This document shows positions 27,437-39,836 of a DNA stretch of 64,000 nt, one piece after another. The stretch's first letter is position 1; each line of letters begins with the position of its first letter. The stretch covers positions 88,531-152,530 of the forward strand of contig JACOMY010000005.1 of the NCBI GenBank assembly GCA_014324045.1, read 5' to 3'. The position numbers were made by a program, and so were the translations under genes. The notes below the pieces were generated by a model, which saw nothing but the letters and a program-made list of their open reading frames with translations, was not told the DNA's origin and made no database searches. Source of the DNA: Rhodospirillales bacterium. GTDB taxonomy: Bacteria > Pseudomonadota > Alphaproteobacteria > Kiloniellales > JACOMY01.

Positions 27437-28339
27437 TCAGGGATTGGCAAGAAAGAAAGCGCTCAAGGCCGCTGCCACGGTATCCGGCTGTTCCTCCTGC
27501 AGAAAGTGGCCGCAGGGCAGGCTTCGTCCCTCGACGCGGTCGGCCCACTTGCGCCAGAGCGTTATCGGCGTGGGCTCGGCATCGCCGATGTAGTCGCGGC
27601 CCCAGAGCGCCAGTACCGGACAGGCCAGCCTGCGGCCTGAATCGCGATCCTCCCGGTCGTGCTGCCAGTCTAAGGTTACGCTTCTAGGGTTACGCCGGCG
27701 CGGTAGTCGGCACAGGTGGCGGCGATCACCTCCGGTTTGTCGAACTGTGCGAGATAGGTGGAGATAGCGGCTGCGTTGAGGGCGTCGGGTCTGCCCGCCC
27801 AACGACGCAGAAATGAGGCGACGATGATGTCCTTGGCAGCAGCGACGACGGGCTCAGCGATCTCGCCGGGTTGGGCCAGGAAGGGCCAGTGCCACGCAGC
27901 AATCGCACCCGGCGCATCCATGGTTTCCCAGACTTCTAAGGTCGGGACGATGTCGACGGCAGCGAAAGCGCTGACCCGCTCCGGGTGATCGAGGCAGAGG
28001 CGGTATGCGACGCGCCCGCCGCGATCATGACCGGCGAGTGCGAAGCGCGAATAGCCAGCTTCTCCATAACCCGCAGCATATCCAGTGCCATGGTCCGCTT
28101 GGCGTAGGCAACATTATCGGGATCGGGTGTGGGGCCGCTGCTCTCGCCGTAGCCCCGCAGGTCAGGGATCACCAGGGCGAAGTGCTGTGCCAGGCGCGGT
28201 GCGATCAGTCGCCAAGTGGCATGCGTCTGGGGGTAGCCGTGCAGCAGCAAGACAAGAGAGGTGGCCCGGCGCCGCCGCAGCGTAGATAGATCTGAGCCTC
28301 ACCCAGGTCGATGCGCCGCTCTTCGAATCCTTCCAACAT
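27437..28339 (-). pseudogene. Haloacetate-dehalogenase-like alpha/beta hydrolase, frameshifted
   Basis: From ATG 28339 the frame reads MLEGFEERRIDLGEAQIYLR, then shifts near 28255 into LLLHGYPQTHATWRLIAPRL. It shifts again near 28040, where the other frame gives SRFALAGHDRGGRVAYRL with a GHDRGG nucleophile elbow. A third shift near 27680 is at an imperfect 14-base duplication (GTAACCCTAGAAGC beside GTAACCTTAGAC), after which CPVLALWGRDYIGDAEPTP and the GHFLQEEQPDTV His block follow. Asp in the GHDRGG elbow is typical of fluoroacetate dehalogenases. With three lesions it cannot be expressed as a full protein. It starts 9 bases after the original CocE stop. Confidence 0.85.
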
Positions 28340-28353
28340 CGGTTCAGCTTACA

Positions 28354-30342
28354 TCAGGTCCCGGGGAATGGTCCTGCGCCAAGAGCGAACAAAGACCTGT
28401 TCCGTACCGACGAAGGCTTCCAGGTCGTGCTCGATAATCCAGTCCTGCCGTCGGTGGTGAAACGCCCCTTGACCTCGGTGCGAGCCGTCCAATCGTCGCG
28501 TTTTCGGATGGCGGTGAAGTGGGTCTCCCCTTCGATGCTGGCCGGATCGTCCCAAGCGACGCTCCAGCTCTCGCGTTGGACTTCCTGCCAGCGCATGCCG
28601 TGGCCCGGGTGCTCGATCTCGCCGCCGTCGTCAAGAATTGAATAGCGTGTGCGGCCGTTGGTCAGGTCGCGCTCGACCCAACGCCGACCCTGCGCCTCAC
28701 TCCGCTGGGGATAGATAGGCAGCGGTGCCGGATCCCGTGGCTCCGGCATCTCGATTTCTTGCGGGTCCGTCAAGATCGGGAGGTGCAGGCGCGAGGCAGC
28801 ACCGGTCGTCAGCACCGCGCGCACCCGCTCGGGCGGCGGCAGCACCATCGGGAAGTAAGCAGTGGAGATGGCCAGGCGGATGCGATTGCCCGCCCGGAAA
28901 CGATAGCCGCTCTCGTCCAAGCGGATGGCCACCTCGTAATCTTCGCCCGGGGTCAGCGGCGTCGGCTCGGCGTTCGAGCAGCGATGTGCCAAGTTTAGGA
29001 CGCCCATGGACACCCGATGCGAGCGCCCATCAGGCGAAACCTCGCAGAGCCGGACCACTAGGGTTCCGATCGGCTTGTCGATCGAGACGCGAAGGGTGAC
29101 TTCCGGCCGGCCCAGGATATCGATCGGAATCTCCAACGGCAGGCTGTCGAAGCTGAGCGACAGGGCGTCGTCCGCACTCTGGTCGCCGGGTAGCTCAGCG
29201 TCGGGGGCCATCGTAAAATACTCGCCCGAAGCTAGGCCACAGTCCTGTGGGCTGTCGATGTACCGACGCCCATCGATCCCGGCTTGCGGCGAGAGTTTGC
29301 CCTTGGTACCGAGGTACAAGGTCTTCAACGCAGGCGCACCGGTCCAGTCCGTTGCGGCCACCCAGCGTCCCTCTTCGCGCTCGCGCCAGAGGGTGGAGCG
29401 AACGCCCTCCGAGAGAAAGGCGCGATAGCTGGGCAGGGCCTCTGCCGCATTGTCCTTGCCCTTCAGCCAGCGGTCCCACCAGCGCAGCGCTTCGGCCAGA
29501 AAATCGACCCGCGGCTTGGGCCAGGCGAAGTGCGGGTACTTGTGAATCCAAGGTCCGTTCAAGGCCTTGGTTGGACAGGTCAGGTTGGCCGCAGCCGCCG
29601 GCGGGGCATTGCGATAGCCGTCGGCCCAACCGCCGATTACCAAGGCTGCCGCCTGCAGCCCGGCGCAGTCCTCGCAGATGGAGCCGTGGCGCCAATAGGC
29701 GTCGCGGCGTTGATGCGACAGCCAGATGTGAAGCGGCGGTTCCAAGCGCTCCAGACGGTCCAGCCAGCGCTGGCGCCAAGCCTGGCCGACTACCGCCGGG
29801 TCGGAAGGGCGGGAGAGATAGCTCAGCATGGTGCTGGACCAATGGTGCTGGGCCGAGAGCTGGGCGCCGCCCTTGTAATGGATGTCGTCGTTGAAGCGGT
29901 CGACCGTTGTGGACAGAGCGATCACGGCTTTCAGGGCCGGAGGGCGCAGAGCCGCCACCTGTAAGCTATTGAAGCCGCCCCAGGAGATGCCCATCATGCC
30001 GACCTTGCCGCTGCACCAGGGCTGCTTGGCGATCCAGTCGATCACCTCGACCGCATCAGAGAGTTCGCGCGGAGAATACTCGTCGTCGAAAACCCCTTCG
30101 GAGTCGCCACTGCCGCGCAGATCCACCCGCACGCCGACATAGCCGGCTGCGGCGAAGGTGGGGTAGGTGCTGTCGTCTCGCTGGCTGGTTCCGTCCCGGC
30201 GCTGATAGGGCAGGTATTCGAGGATGGCGGGGCAGGGAGACTTCCCGGCGCTCTCCGGCATCCAGATCCGTGCTGCCAAGCGTGTGCCGTCCGAGAGAGG
30301 AATCCATTGGGTCTCGATGATCCGGAAGCTAGTGTTTTGCAC
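28354..30342 (-). CDS. CocE/NonD-family hydrolase (X-Pro dipeptidyl-peptidase-like), altered C-terminus
   Basis: A 662-residue esterase or acylase. The alpha/beta hydrolase domain has the nucleophile at S120 in MMGISWGGFN, an acid in GGWADGYRN and the His in GPWIHKYPHF; a C-terminal jelly-roll domain follows (from about residue 390). GTG 30342 is the start, with AGGAGGG 8-9 bases upstream. Near 28450 a one-base shift changes the last 35 or so residues. The alternative frame gives the natural end DWIIEHDLEAFVGTEQVFVR...RDLM with TAA at 28349-28351, adjacent to the next gene. The catalytic domain is unaffected, so the enzyme may remain active. Substrates in the family are esters, amides or acyl-peptides. 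Confidence 0.85.
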   Translation of the reverse strand: MQNTSFRIIETQWIPLSDGTRLAARIWMPESAGKSPCPAILEYLPYQRRDGTSQRDDSTYPTFAAAGYVGVRVDLRGSGDSEGVFDDEYSPRELSDAVEVIDWIAKQPWCSGKVGMMGISWGGFNSLQVAALRPPALKAVIALSTTVDRFNDDIHYKGGAQLSAQHHWSSTMLSYLSRPSDPAVVGQAWRQRWLDRLERLEPPLHIWLSHQRRDAYWRHGSICEDCAGLQAAALVIGGWADGYRNAPPAAAANLTCPTKALNGPWIHKYPHFAWPKPRVDFLAEALRWWDRWLKGKDNAAEALPSYRAFLSEGVRSTLWREREEGRWVAATDWTGAPALKTLYLGTKGKLSPQAGIDGRRYIDSPQDCGLASGEYFTMAPDAELPGDQSADDALSLSFDSLPLEIPIDILGRPEVTLRVSIDKPIGTLVVRLCEVSPDGRSHRVSMGVLNLAHRCSNAEPTPLTPGEDYEVAIRLDESGYRFRAGNRIRLAISTAYFPMVLPPPERVRAVLTTGAASRLHLPILTDPQEIEMPEPRDPAPLPIYPQRSEAQGRRWVERDLTNGRTRYSILDDGGEIEHPGHGMRWQEVQRESWSVAWDDPASIEGETHFTAIRKRDDWTARTEVKGRFTTDGRTGLSSTTWKPSSVRNRSLFALGAGPFPGT

Positions 30343-30801
30343 TGCGACGTCCCTCCTATCCGAAATAAACGTATTTCTGCGGTGTAAGGGTATGCTAGTT
30401 TGAGTCGGGCGTGGTGAGGGGATCTGGCGAGGCTGACTTGCGCAAGACTCATGCCGGTGCTTTCGTGCTGCGATGACCCTGCTGCGCAATCGCCCCTTGT
30501 TGAAGTCGCTGCTGGGGGCCATGGACTGATTAAGGACCGCCGGAGTTTTGGTCGCATTGGAAAGGTCGATGAGCCCTTGCTGTGACTTCAGGCAATCTCG
30601 ATCGATTACGCCCTGTGTTGCAGATCGGCGTCTTTAACGGCGTACATGGTGGAAGGCGGCGGCCACTTGGGCCGATTGGACGAACTCCAGCCCGCGCCAC
30701 ATCCCATACTTGGTTGGATCACTATGGACAGCCGAACGGCGTGGAAGTCAGCGATCTAGGCATTGCAGGAGGCCCTTGCGCGCTTCCGCTTCCACTCTTG
30801 C
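30343..30801. other. Divergent gene-free stretch between the CocE and rpsD genes
   Basis: No gene is supported. A 124-codon rightward frame (30582-30956) has no motif and runs into the rpsD leader. Promoters for both flanking genes are expected here. Confidence 0.4.
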
Positions 30802-30830
30802 TTGACTTACCGGCCTGCGGTGTGTATGTC
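30802..30830 (+). promoter_or_regulatory. Candidate rpsD promoter
   Basis: TTGACT (30802-30807) is followed after 17 bases by TATGTC (30825-30830). The -35 is close to consensus and the -10 is weak. The predicted leader to ATG 30979 would be about 140 bases. An AGGAG site stands before the start codon. Confidence 0.4.
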
Positions 30831-30978
30831 CTGCACTTTCCTGGAAATGAGGAGGTTGGGCTTTGTTTCCGCATCTATCCGCTTGCGTCGGTGCCGCCGG
30901 CTAAGCCTACCGGGACAAAAGACCGACCCCACCAATCGGGGCGGATCACACTCTGAATCAAGGAGCTGACCGAAGCTT

Positions 30979-31596
30979 ATGTCGAAGCGTTTGAATTCGA
31001 AGCACAAGATTGACCGCCGTCTCGGCGTCAACCTCTGGGGCCGTCCCAAGAGCCCCATGAATAATCGTCCGTACGGCCCCGGACAGCACGGCCAGCGCCG
31101 CAAGAAGCCGACCGACTTCGGCACGCAGTTGATGGCCAAGCAGAAGCTGAAGGGCTACTATGGAAATGTCGGCGAGCGCCAGTTCCGCCGTTACTATAAG
31201 CAAGCAGACCGTCGCCGCGGTGACACTAGCGAGAACCTGATCGAGTTGCTGGAGCGGCGGCTGGACGCGGTTATTTACCGTGCGAAGTTCGTGCCGACCG
31301 TGTTCGCGGCCCGTCAATTCGTAAACCACGGCCATGTCCTAGTGAACGGCAAGCGGGTCACCATCCCCTCATTCCAGGTGAAGGACGGCGACGAGATCAT
31401 CATCCGCGCCAAGAGCCGCGATCTGCCGCTGGTGCTCTCGGCCCTGGATACTCCCGACCGCGAGGTTCCGGACTACATCGAGGTCAACATCGGCGAACGG
31501 CGGGCCCGATTCGTGCAGGCGCCGAAGCTGGCGGACGTACCCTACCATGCCCGCATGGAGCCAAATCTGGTGATTGAGTACTACTCTAGGAACTAG
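30979..31596 (+). CDS. rpsD: 30S ribosomal protein S4
   Basis: A 205-residue primary assembly protein of the small subunit. The basic N-terminal region contains [20 protein letters not shown], and the S4 RNA-binding domain (about 90-155) reads [20 protein letters not shown] and [20 protein letters not shown]. Monocistronic, as is common in alphaproteobacteria. The length is normal, and the N-terminal zinc cysteines of some S4 forms are absent. Confidence 0.97.
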   Translation: MSKRLNSKHKIDRRLGVNLWGRPKSPMNNRPYGPGQHGQRRKKPTDFGTQLMAKQKLKGYYGNVGERQFRRYYKQADRRRGDTSENLIELLERRLDAVIYRAKFVPTVFAARQFVNHGHVLVNGKRVTIPSFQVKDGDEIIIRAKSRDLPLVLSALDTPDREVPDYIEVNIGERRARFVQAPKLADVPYHARMEPNLVIEYYSRN

Positions 31597-31627
31597 ATAC
31601 TTCAGCTAGAAAGGCACGAGTTTCAAA

Positions 31628-31659
31628 ACGGCGGCGCGACCTTTGGGTCGGCCGCCGTC
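31628..31659 (+). terminator. Candidate terminator after rpsD
   Basis: The inverted repeat ACGGCGGC-g-CGACC-TTTG-GGTCG-GCCGCCGT forms a GC-rich stem 32 bases after the rpsD stop. The following sequence (CCTTACGTT) is only weakly T-rich, so termination efficiency is uncertain. Confidence 0.5.
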
Positions 31660-31773
31660 CTTACGTTCCCTGACTCGGCATGGCGCCCTCGGGACCGGTA
31701 GATGGACATGTTACAGTGCAGCGGACGCGGCGTTATGTCTAGCGGCGTCTCATCGAGCAGGCGAGGACAAGGC

Positions 31774-34431
<2,658 letters not shown>

Positions 34432-34589
34432 GGATAGCGTGCAAAGGCCCGGTTGTGTGGATCGGGAATCATTTAAAACTCCAAAGCATGGTTCCTAGAT
34501 AAGAAGTAAGAAGCATGTCACCGCGTTGTTCGGGCCTTACGGCCATGATCTTGGCAGAGGGTTCTTCGCTATACCTGCATCGACCCAGA
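34432..34589. other. Short gene-free stretch
   Basis: Nothing is recognisable between ppdK and the EF-hand relic, except a possibly older upstream part of that relic. Confidence 0.3.
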
Positions 34590-34829
34590 ACCCTGCCATG
34601 GTGATCAAGTCTTCGGGCAGATGGATGCCGATCGCGATGGTGCACTGACCGCTAAGGAACTAGAGACGATGTGCGGCGTTGACCCGAGGGTGCCGCAACC
34701 GATCGAATTTATGGGATCATGCTTGACGGGGTAACGGCTGAGGCCCAGATGGACGACGCCTTCGCCAAGGCCAACGACAACGGTGGCGGACAGATGGTCT
34801 TCGCGAAGTTCCGCAGGATTACCGAATAG
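34590..34829 (+). pseudogene. Small EF-hand calcium-binding protein, frameshifted
   Basis: One frame reads VFGQMDADRDGALTAKELET, a canonical EF-hand loop (DADRDGALTAKE). It ends at a TAA after SCLTG. A neighbouring frame carries on with AQMDDAFAKANDNGGGQMVF and ends TAG at 34829, a second, weaker EF-hand (ANDNGGGQMVFAKF). A one-base shift between the two (around 34710-34725) would restore one two-hand protein of the kind exported by alphaproteobacteria. No start or signal peptide is left. Confidence 0.6.
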
Positions 34830-34930
34830 ACCGCTTCACTCTTAGTGATCCTTCTCATAAGAACTGAATCTTAAAACAGTATAGAACAGAGTGACGGGAC
34901 CGGGTGGTTTGGCCTGGTCCCGATCAGCAC

Positions 34931-36205
34931 TTAGGCAAGCCTATCCTCTTCTCTCTCTTCGGGTGTTTCGAAGGCACCGCCCAGAGGGATGGTGCCCGGT
35001 GCGGCCGGTGTGAAGTCGTAGGCCGCAGTGTCGCCGGTCGGTTTCTGACGGCGCCGCATGCGCTCCATCACGAAAAATCCGAACAGGAGATTGCAAACAG
35101 AGAGGAAAAGGAAAAAAGTGCCGGGACCAAAGATACCCATAGACCAAGAGGCCGCAAAGTTTCCGAAGACGCCGCCAAAGGAATTGATTAGAAGCAGGGC
35201 GGCGGCGGCTGGAACCAGGCTGTTCTCCGGCAGCCAATCGTTGGTGTGGGCCAAGATCAGTGCGTAGGTGGGAAAGATCGTAGCGCCGACAATGGCGCAA
35301 GCGGTCAAGGCCAACGCGATGCTGGGGCTGCCGGCCAGACTGGTCATGTAGAGGAGCAGGAGGACTCCGCCGCCGAGCAGGGTCTGGCCGACGATGACAG
35401 CGCGGCGGTCGAAGCGATCTGATAGCCAGCCCAGAGGGTACTGGGCCACCAACCCGGCCAGCATGCCGGTCGTCATCATCGCGGCGGTCGTATCGCCGGA
35501 AAAACCGGCGCTGGACCCGTAAACCGGCGACAGCGAGATAAAGGAGCCCTGCAAGGCGCCGACGTAGAAGGCACCGACGAAGCCCAAAGGCGTTTCCCTG
35601 AACAAGCGGACCAGCCCGTAGCGGCCGTGCTCGTCTTCATCGTTAGAAGGCACCGGGGCGCTGCTGGCTTTGGAGACTGTCACCGGAACGAGGGCAAAAG
35701 AAATGAGAATGGACGAGAGCGCAAAGAGGAACAGCGTGCTGGGGTCGCCCAAATTGGCCAGCATGGGACCAAGCGCCAGGCCGCCGAAGATAGTGACGCC
35801 ATAAACCGACAACAAGCGTCCGCGCATGTCGTTCGGTGTGCGCGCATTAAGCCAACTCTCCACCACGGTGTAGAGCCCGGCGTAGCAGAAACCGGTCACT
35901 AGCCGCAGCACCACCCAGCCCAGATGTGTGGGCCAAAACGCCAGCAGTAGGGCCAGACCGGAAGCAATCGAGGCCATAGCGGCAAAGGTGCGAATATGGC
36001 CGATGTTGCGGATTAGCCGCGGCCCATAGAGCGTGCCGATGCCGAAGCCGGCGAAGTAGGTGGCGGAGACCAAACCCATCCAACTGATGGAAATGCCCTC
36101 TATCGGTGCTCTTAGACCCAACAACACTATCTGCAGACTGCTGCCGGCCAAGAGAACACCGAAGCTGAGGATGAGGGGACCTAGGGTCAGCAGTAGGCCA
36201 TACAT
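34931..36205 (-). CDS. MFS transporter (YcaD-like)
   Basis: A 424-residue inner-membrane transporter with 12 hydrophobic segments and a central basic loop at about 185-210. The segment YFAGFGIGTLYGPRLIRNIG between helices 2 and 3 and the later YPLGWLSDRFDRRAVI are the MFS loop motifs in the two halves. The group has few characterised members; drug or metabolite efflux is possible. A Glu/Arg-rich tail ends the protein. No functional link to its neighbours is evident. Confidence 0.88.
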   Translation of the reverse strand: MYGLLLTLGPLILSFGVLLAGSSLQIVLLGLRAPIEGISISWMGLVSATYFAGFGIGTLYGPRLIRNIGHIRTFAAMASIASGLALLLAFWPTHLGWVVLRLVTGFCYAGLYTVVESWLNARTPNDMRGRLLSVYGVTIFGGLALGPMLANLGDPSTLFLFALSSILISFALVPVTVSKASSAPVPSNDEDEHGRYGLVRLFRETPLGFVGAFYVGALQGSFISLSPVYGSSAGFSGDTTAAMMTTGMLAGLVAQYPLGWLSDRFDRRAVIVGQTLLGGGVLLLLYMTSLAGSPSIALALTACAIVGATIFPTYALILAHTNDWLPENSLVPAAAALLLINSFGGVFGNFAASWSMGIFGPGTFFLFLSVCNLLFGFFVMERMRRRQKPTGDTAAYDFTPAAPGTIPLGGAFETPEEREEDRLA

Positions 36206-36805
36206 GAAGCGCGTCCGGTCGAAGTGGCACTGCTCTCGCGGTTAGACTGCTGGTGCGCTTCGTGCAAGCGAGAAATAGCCATGGCTCAGCGTACGAGCCC
36301 ATCACTTGCACAGACAGCCCGGTGGCTGCAGACCTTACAGCAAGCTGGTGGAGAGGGCGTAGAAGGTCTGCACCGGCGTGAGATCGCGTCGTGCGATAGT
36401 GGGCTGTCGCTCGATCATGGTTAAGAGACGGCGTGCGACCGCCGCATCGGGAGTCACCGTATGTTCCACCAGCCGGCAGTTCACAGGCATTCGTGCTTGG
36501 TCGATAAGTTGTGGCGCTTCCAGACGTTGCGCACGCTGCCGGAGGAGACCTGTACACCGCGAAGTACCAAGCTTCCGGGCAGCAGAGGTGCAAGCGTAGC
36601 AAGGGCGATCCCCATGGATTACGTGAAAATCGCTCTTGCCACGATCTCCTTGGTGCACTGTTGAGATGGTCCCTCCTTGGTACCCGGTGGGCAGTTCAGT
36701 GTCATTCTGCGAAGACTCGCTGACACTTGATTTGCCAGAAGAATTCAAAAAAAGAGCGAGCCCAGAGAAGGTAACGCCCCTTTGGTTTGAGAAGGTGGTC
36801 AGTAC
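36206..36805. other. Gene-poor stretch between the MFS gene and gltA
   Basis: No gene that I can support. A leftward frame over 36335-36550 reads protein-like (QRLEAPQLIDQARMPVNCRL and further) but has no family match known to me and no start signal, so it is probably a relic. Confidence 0.35.
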
Positions 36806-38116
36806 TTAGCCGCGGGATTCCAGCGGCACATAAGCGCGCTCCGGCTCGCCGATGTAGACCTGACGCGGGCGGCTGATGCGCTGATCCGGATCTTCTATCA
36901 TCTCTTTCCATTGGGCAATCCATCCCACCGTGCGGGCAACGGCGAAGAGCACCGTGAACATGGAAGTCGGAAAGCCCATGGCCTTCAGGATGATGCCGGA
37001 ATAGAAATCCACGTTGGGGAAGAGCTTATGGTCGACGAAGTATTCGTCTTCCAGCGCGATCCGCTCCAACTCCATAGCCAATTCCAGCAGCGGATCCTGA
37101 AGGCCCAGAGCCTCCAGCACCTCGTAGCAAGACTTTTGCATGACCTTAGCGCGCGGATCGTAGTTCTTGTAGACCCGGTGACCGAAGCCCATCAGACGGA
37201 AGGGATCGTCACGGTCCTTGGCGCGTTTGATGAATTCCGGGATGCGATCCTTGTGGCCTATCTCGTTCAGCATCATCAAGACGGCCTCGTTGGCGCCGCC
37301 GTGCGCTGGACCCCAGAGAGAGGCGATCCCGGCGGCGATGCAGGCAAAGGGATTGGCGCCCGAGGAGCCGGCAATCCGCACCGTCGATGTCGAGGCGTTC
37401 TGCTCGTGGTCGGCATGCAGAATAAAGATGCGGTCCATGGCACGGGCCAAAACCGGGTTCACCTTGAAGTCCTCGCAGGGGACCGAGAAAGTCATCTGCA
37501 GAAAGTTCTCCGCGTAGGTGAGATTGTTACGCGGATACATGAAGGGTTGACCGGTGTGATATTTGTAGGCCCAAGCGGCGATGGTCGGCATCTTCGCGAT
37601 CAGACGGTGCGAGGCAATGGTCCGCTGCCAAGGATCGCGAATGTCCGTCGAATCGTGGTAGAAGGCCGACAGGGCGCCGACCACGCCGACCATGATCGCC
37701 ATGGGATGCGCATCGCGCCGGAAGCCGCGATAGAAGTTGGCGATCTGCTCATGCAGCATGGTGTGATAGGTGATGGCGCTCTCGAACTCCGCCTTGGCGG
37801 CGGGTGAGGGCAGATCACCGTCGAGCAGAAGGTAACAGACCTCCATGAAGTCACTGTGTTCGGCCAGTTGATCGATGGGATAGCCGCGGTGCAGCAGCAC
37901 CCCTTTTTCGCCGTCGATGTAGGTGATGCGCGAGAGGCAAGATCCGGTCGAGGCAAAGCCCGGATCGTAGGTCAGGAGATGACCCGCACTATAGAGAGAG
38001 CGAACGTCGAAGCCCGGCGCGCCCAACTCACCCTCTACCTTCGGCAGGTCCCAGCTGCGGCCATCGGCATTGTCCGTAACCGTGACCGTCTTCTCCTTGG
38101 GCAATTCGCTTGGCAT
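36806..38116 (-). CDS. gltA: Citrate synthase
   Basis: The enzyme condenses oxaloacetate and acetyl-CoA in the TCA cycle. At 436 residues it is a type II (hexameric, NADH-sensitive group) enzyme. The active-site His blocks are present as [20 protein letters not shown] and [18 protein letters not shown], and the catalytic Asp block reads [22 protein letters not shown] stands before ATG 38116. It lies downstream of gltX in the same direction, 139 bases apart. Confidence 0.97.
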   Translation of the reverse strand: MPSELPKEKTVTVTDNADGRSWDLPKVEGELGAPGFDVRSLYSAGHLLTYDPGFASTGSCLSRITYIDGEKGVLLHRGYPIDQLAEHSDFMEVCYLLLDGDLPSPAAKAEFESAITYHTMLHEQIANFYRGFRRDAHPMAIMVGVVGALSAFYHDSTDIRDPWQRTIASHRLIAKMPTIAAWAYKYHTGQPFMYPRNNLTYAENFLQMTFSVPCEDFKVNPVLARAMDRIFILHADHEQNASTSTVRIAGSSGANPFACIAAGIASLWGPAHGGANEAVLMMLNEIGHKDRIPEFIKRAKDRDDPFRLMGFGHRVYKNYDPRAKVMQKSCYEVLEALGLQDPLLELAMELERIALEDEYFVDHKLFPNVDFYSGIILKAMGFPTSMFTVLFAVARTVGWIAQWKEMIEDPDQRISRPRQVYIGEPERAYVPLESRG

Positions 38117-38197
38117 AGCGTAACTCCTTCGTTCTTGGTTACGGCGTGACTGCCGATCACTTTTAGTTTTCGTAGAGCAGTGTAGAGAGGGAAAGAT

Positions 38198-38231
38198 GCG
38201 ATTGCAATCGCTCTGAACTATGCTGCATAGT
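38198..38231. repeat. Two adjacent perfect palindromes between gltX and gltA
   Basis: GCGATTGCAATCGC (38198-38211) is a perfect 14-base palindrome. ACTATGC-T-GCATAGT (38217-38231) is a perfect 7-base inverted repeat. They lie 80-115 bases upstream of gltA, where an operator is expected, and 25 bases after the gltX stop. No T-run follows, so they look more like protein-binding sites than a terminator. Confidence 0.45.
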
Positions 38232-38255
38232 CCTTTGAATAGGAAGAAATTTCTT

Positions 38256-39662
38256 TCAGATAAGGCAGTCGTCGAGACGTGTGAGGCATTCCTCTCGTCC
38301 CAAGATCTCCATCACCTCGAAGATCGGCGGCGAGACCTTGCTACCGGTAATGGCTGCGCGCAGCGGCTGTGCCACCTTGCCCAGCTTTACGGCAGGATCC
38401 ATAACTTCTTCGGCATAGTGGCGCACCAGCGACTCCAGTTCGTGGCGGTCCCAGCCGGAGGCTTCCAGCAGGGCACGCAGACCGGTAAGCGTGGCCAATG
38501 CCTCCGCTGTCAACAACTTCGCGGCTTCGTCCGTCCGCTTCAGCGGTCGCTCCGCCAGATAGACCTCTGCCGCCTCCGCCAGGTCGTCCAGCCGCTTGAC
38601 GCGCGGTTTTAGGCTCGCCATGCCGGCCAAGAGCCGTTGGCGCTGTTCGTCCGAATAGTTGGATTTACCGCCGCACCGCCGACGATCGGCCAACAGCGTC
38701 AACAGCGCCTCGTCGCTGCTTTGGCGCAGATAGTGCGCATTCACACTGTTCAGCTTGGTGAAATCGAACCGGGCCGGGTTCTTGCCGACGTCGGCGACGT
38801 CGAACCAGGAGACGGCCTGAGCGTCGGAGATGATCTCCTCGTCGCCGTGACCCCAGCCCAAGCGCAGCAGATAGTTTCTGAGCGCATCCGGCAAATAGCC
38901 CATGTCGCGATAGGCCTCGATCGCCAGCGCGCCGTGGCGCTTGGAGAGCTTGGCTCCGTCGGCGCCGTGGATCAGCGGGATGTGCCCGAAGACCGGGATC
39001 TCCCAGCCCAGTGCTTGGAACAGCTGGCGCTGGCGGAAGGCGTTGGTTAGGTGGTCGTCGCCCCGGATCACATGGGTGATCCCCATGTCATGGTCATCGA
39101 CCACGACCGAAAGCATGTAGGTTGGGCTGCCGTCGCTACGCAGCACGATCATGTCGTCGAGCTGGCGATTGGCGACGGTCACGGTGCCCTGAATCAGGTC
39201 GTCGATCTGCTGTTCGCCCTCGTGCGGTGCCTTGAAGCGGATGACTGGGGCCACGCCCTCTGGCGCCTCGGAGGGGGTGCGGCTGCGCCAGCGACCGTCG
39301 TAGCCGGGCGGCCGTCCCTCCGCCTTGGCGGTGGCGCGCATCTCCGCTAGTTCCTCCGGCGTGGCATAGCAGCGATAGGCCTTGCCGGCCTCCAGCAGGG
39401 AAAAGGCGATATCGCGGTGGCGTTCGGCCCGCGCCGACTGGAAGACCGGCTCTTCGTCCCAGTAAAGCCCCAGCCAACGCATGCCCTCCAGAATGGCGTG
39501 GATGGCCTCGGGCGTGGAACGTGCCTTGTCGGTATCTTCGATGCGCAAGCGGAAGCGACCGCCGAGATGCTGTGCATAGAGGCGGTTGAACAGCGCGGTG
39601 CGAGCGCCGCCGATGTGGAGGAAACCGGTCGGGGAAGGGGCGAAGCGGGTGACGGGGGTCAT
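38256..39662 (-). CDS. gltX: Glutamyl-tRNA synthetase
   Basis: A class I aminoacyl-tRNA synthetase of 468 residues. The HIGH-type motif is [15 protein letters not shown] and the KMSKS-type motif is [11 protein letters not shown]. Many alphaproteobacteria encode two GltX proteins; only this one is in the window, so I cannot say whether it also serves tRNA-Gln. It is divergent from comEC and upstream of gltA. Confidence 0.96.
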   Translation of the reverse strand: MTPVTRFAPSPTGFLHIGGARTALFNRLYAQHLGGRFRLRIEDTDKARSTPEAIHAILEGMRWLGLYWDEEPVFQSARAERHRDIAFSLLEAGKAYRCYATPEELAEMRATAKAEGRPPGYDGRWRSRTPSEAPEGVAPVIRFKAPHEGEQQIDDLIQGTVTVANRQLDDMIVLRSDGSPTYMLSVVVDDHDMGITHVIRGDDHLTNAFRQRQLFQALGWEIPVFGHIPLIHGADGAKLSKRHGALAIEAYRDMGYLPDALRNYLLRLGWGHGDEEIISDAQAVSWFDVADVGKNPARFDFTKLNSVNAHYLRQSSDEALLTLLADRRRCGGKSNYSDEQRQRLLAGMASLKPRVKRLDDLAEAAEVYLAERPLKRTDEAAKLLTAEALATLTGLRALLEASGWDRHELESLVRHYAEEVMDPAVKLGKVAQPLRAAITGSKVSPPIFEVMEILGREECLTRLDDCLI

Positions 39663-39780
39663 CTGTTTCGTTTCTGCAGACTGTGTTTCGAAGGGCTCAA
39701 ATAGACGGCGCCCTATCTAGCATACCTAAGCGATCTTGACCACGTGCGCTTATACGGGCAGGGATGCGGCGCCTGACGGC

Positions 39781-39815
39781 CGGGCTACAGCCTTTGCGCG
39801 CAAGGCTGTAGCCCG
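39781..39815. repeat. Long perfect hairpin upstream of comEC
   Basis: CGGGCTACAGCCTT and AAGGCTGTAGCCCG form a perfect 14-base stem around a 7-base loop (TGCGCGC). It lies 21 bases before the comEC ATG, in the divergent region between gltX and comEC. No T-run follows on either strand. It could be a REP-like element or an RNA structure that limits comEC translation. Confidence 0.7.
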
Positions 39816-39836
39816 TATGCCCTAGACTGCTGCCTC

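Noticed and set aside
28321..28333. CTTCGAATCC as a possible tRNA T-arm
   Set aside because: No acceptor stem or anticodon arm can be folded around it. It lies in the start of the dehalogenase-like relic.
36335..36748. A 137-codon leftward frame between the MFS gene and gltA
   Set aside because: Part of it looks protein-like, but it has no known family, no ribosome site and a low-complexity start. I could not support it as a gene.
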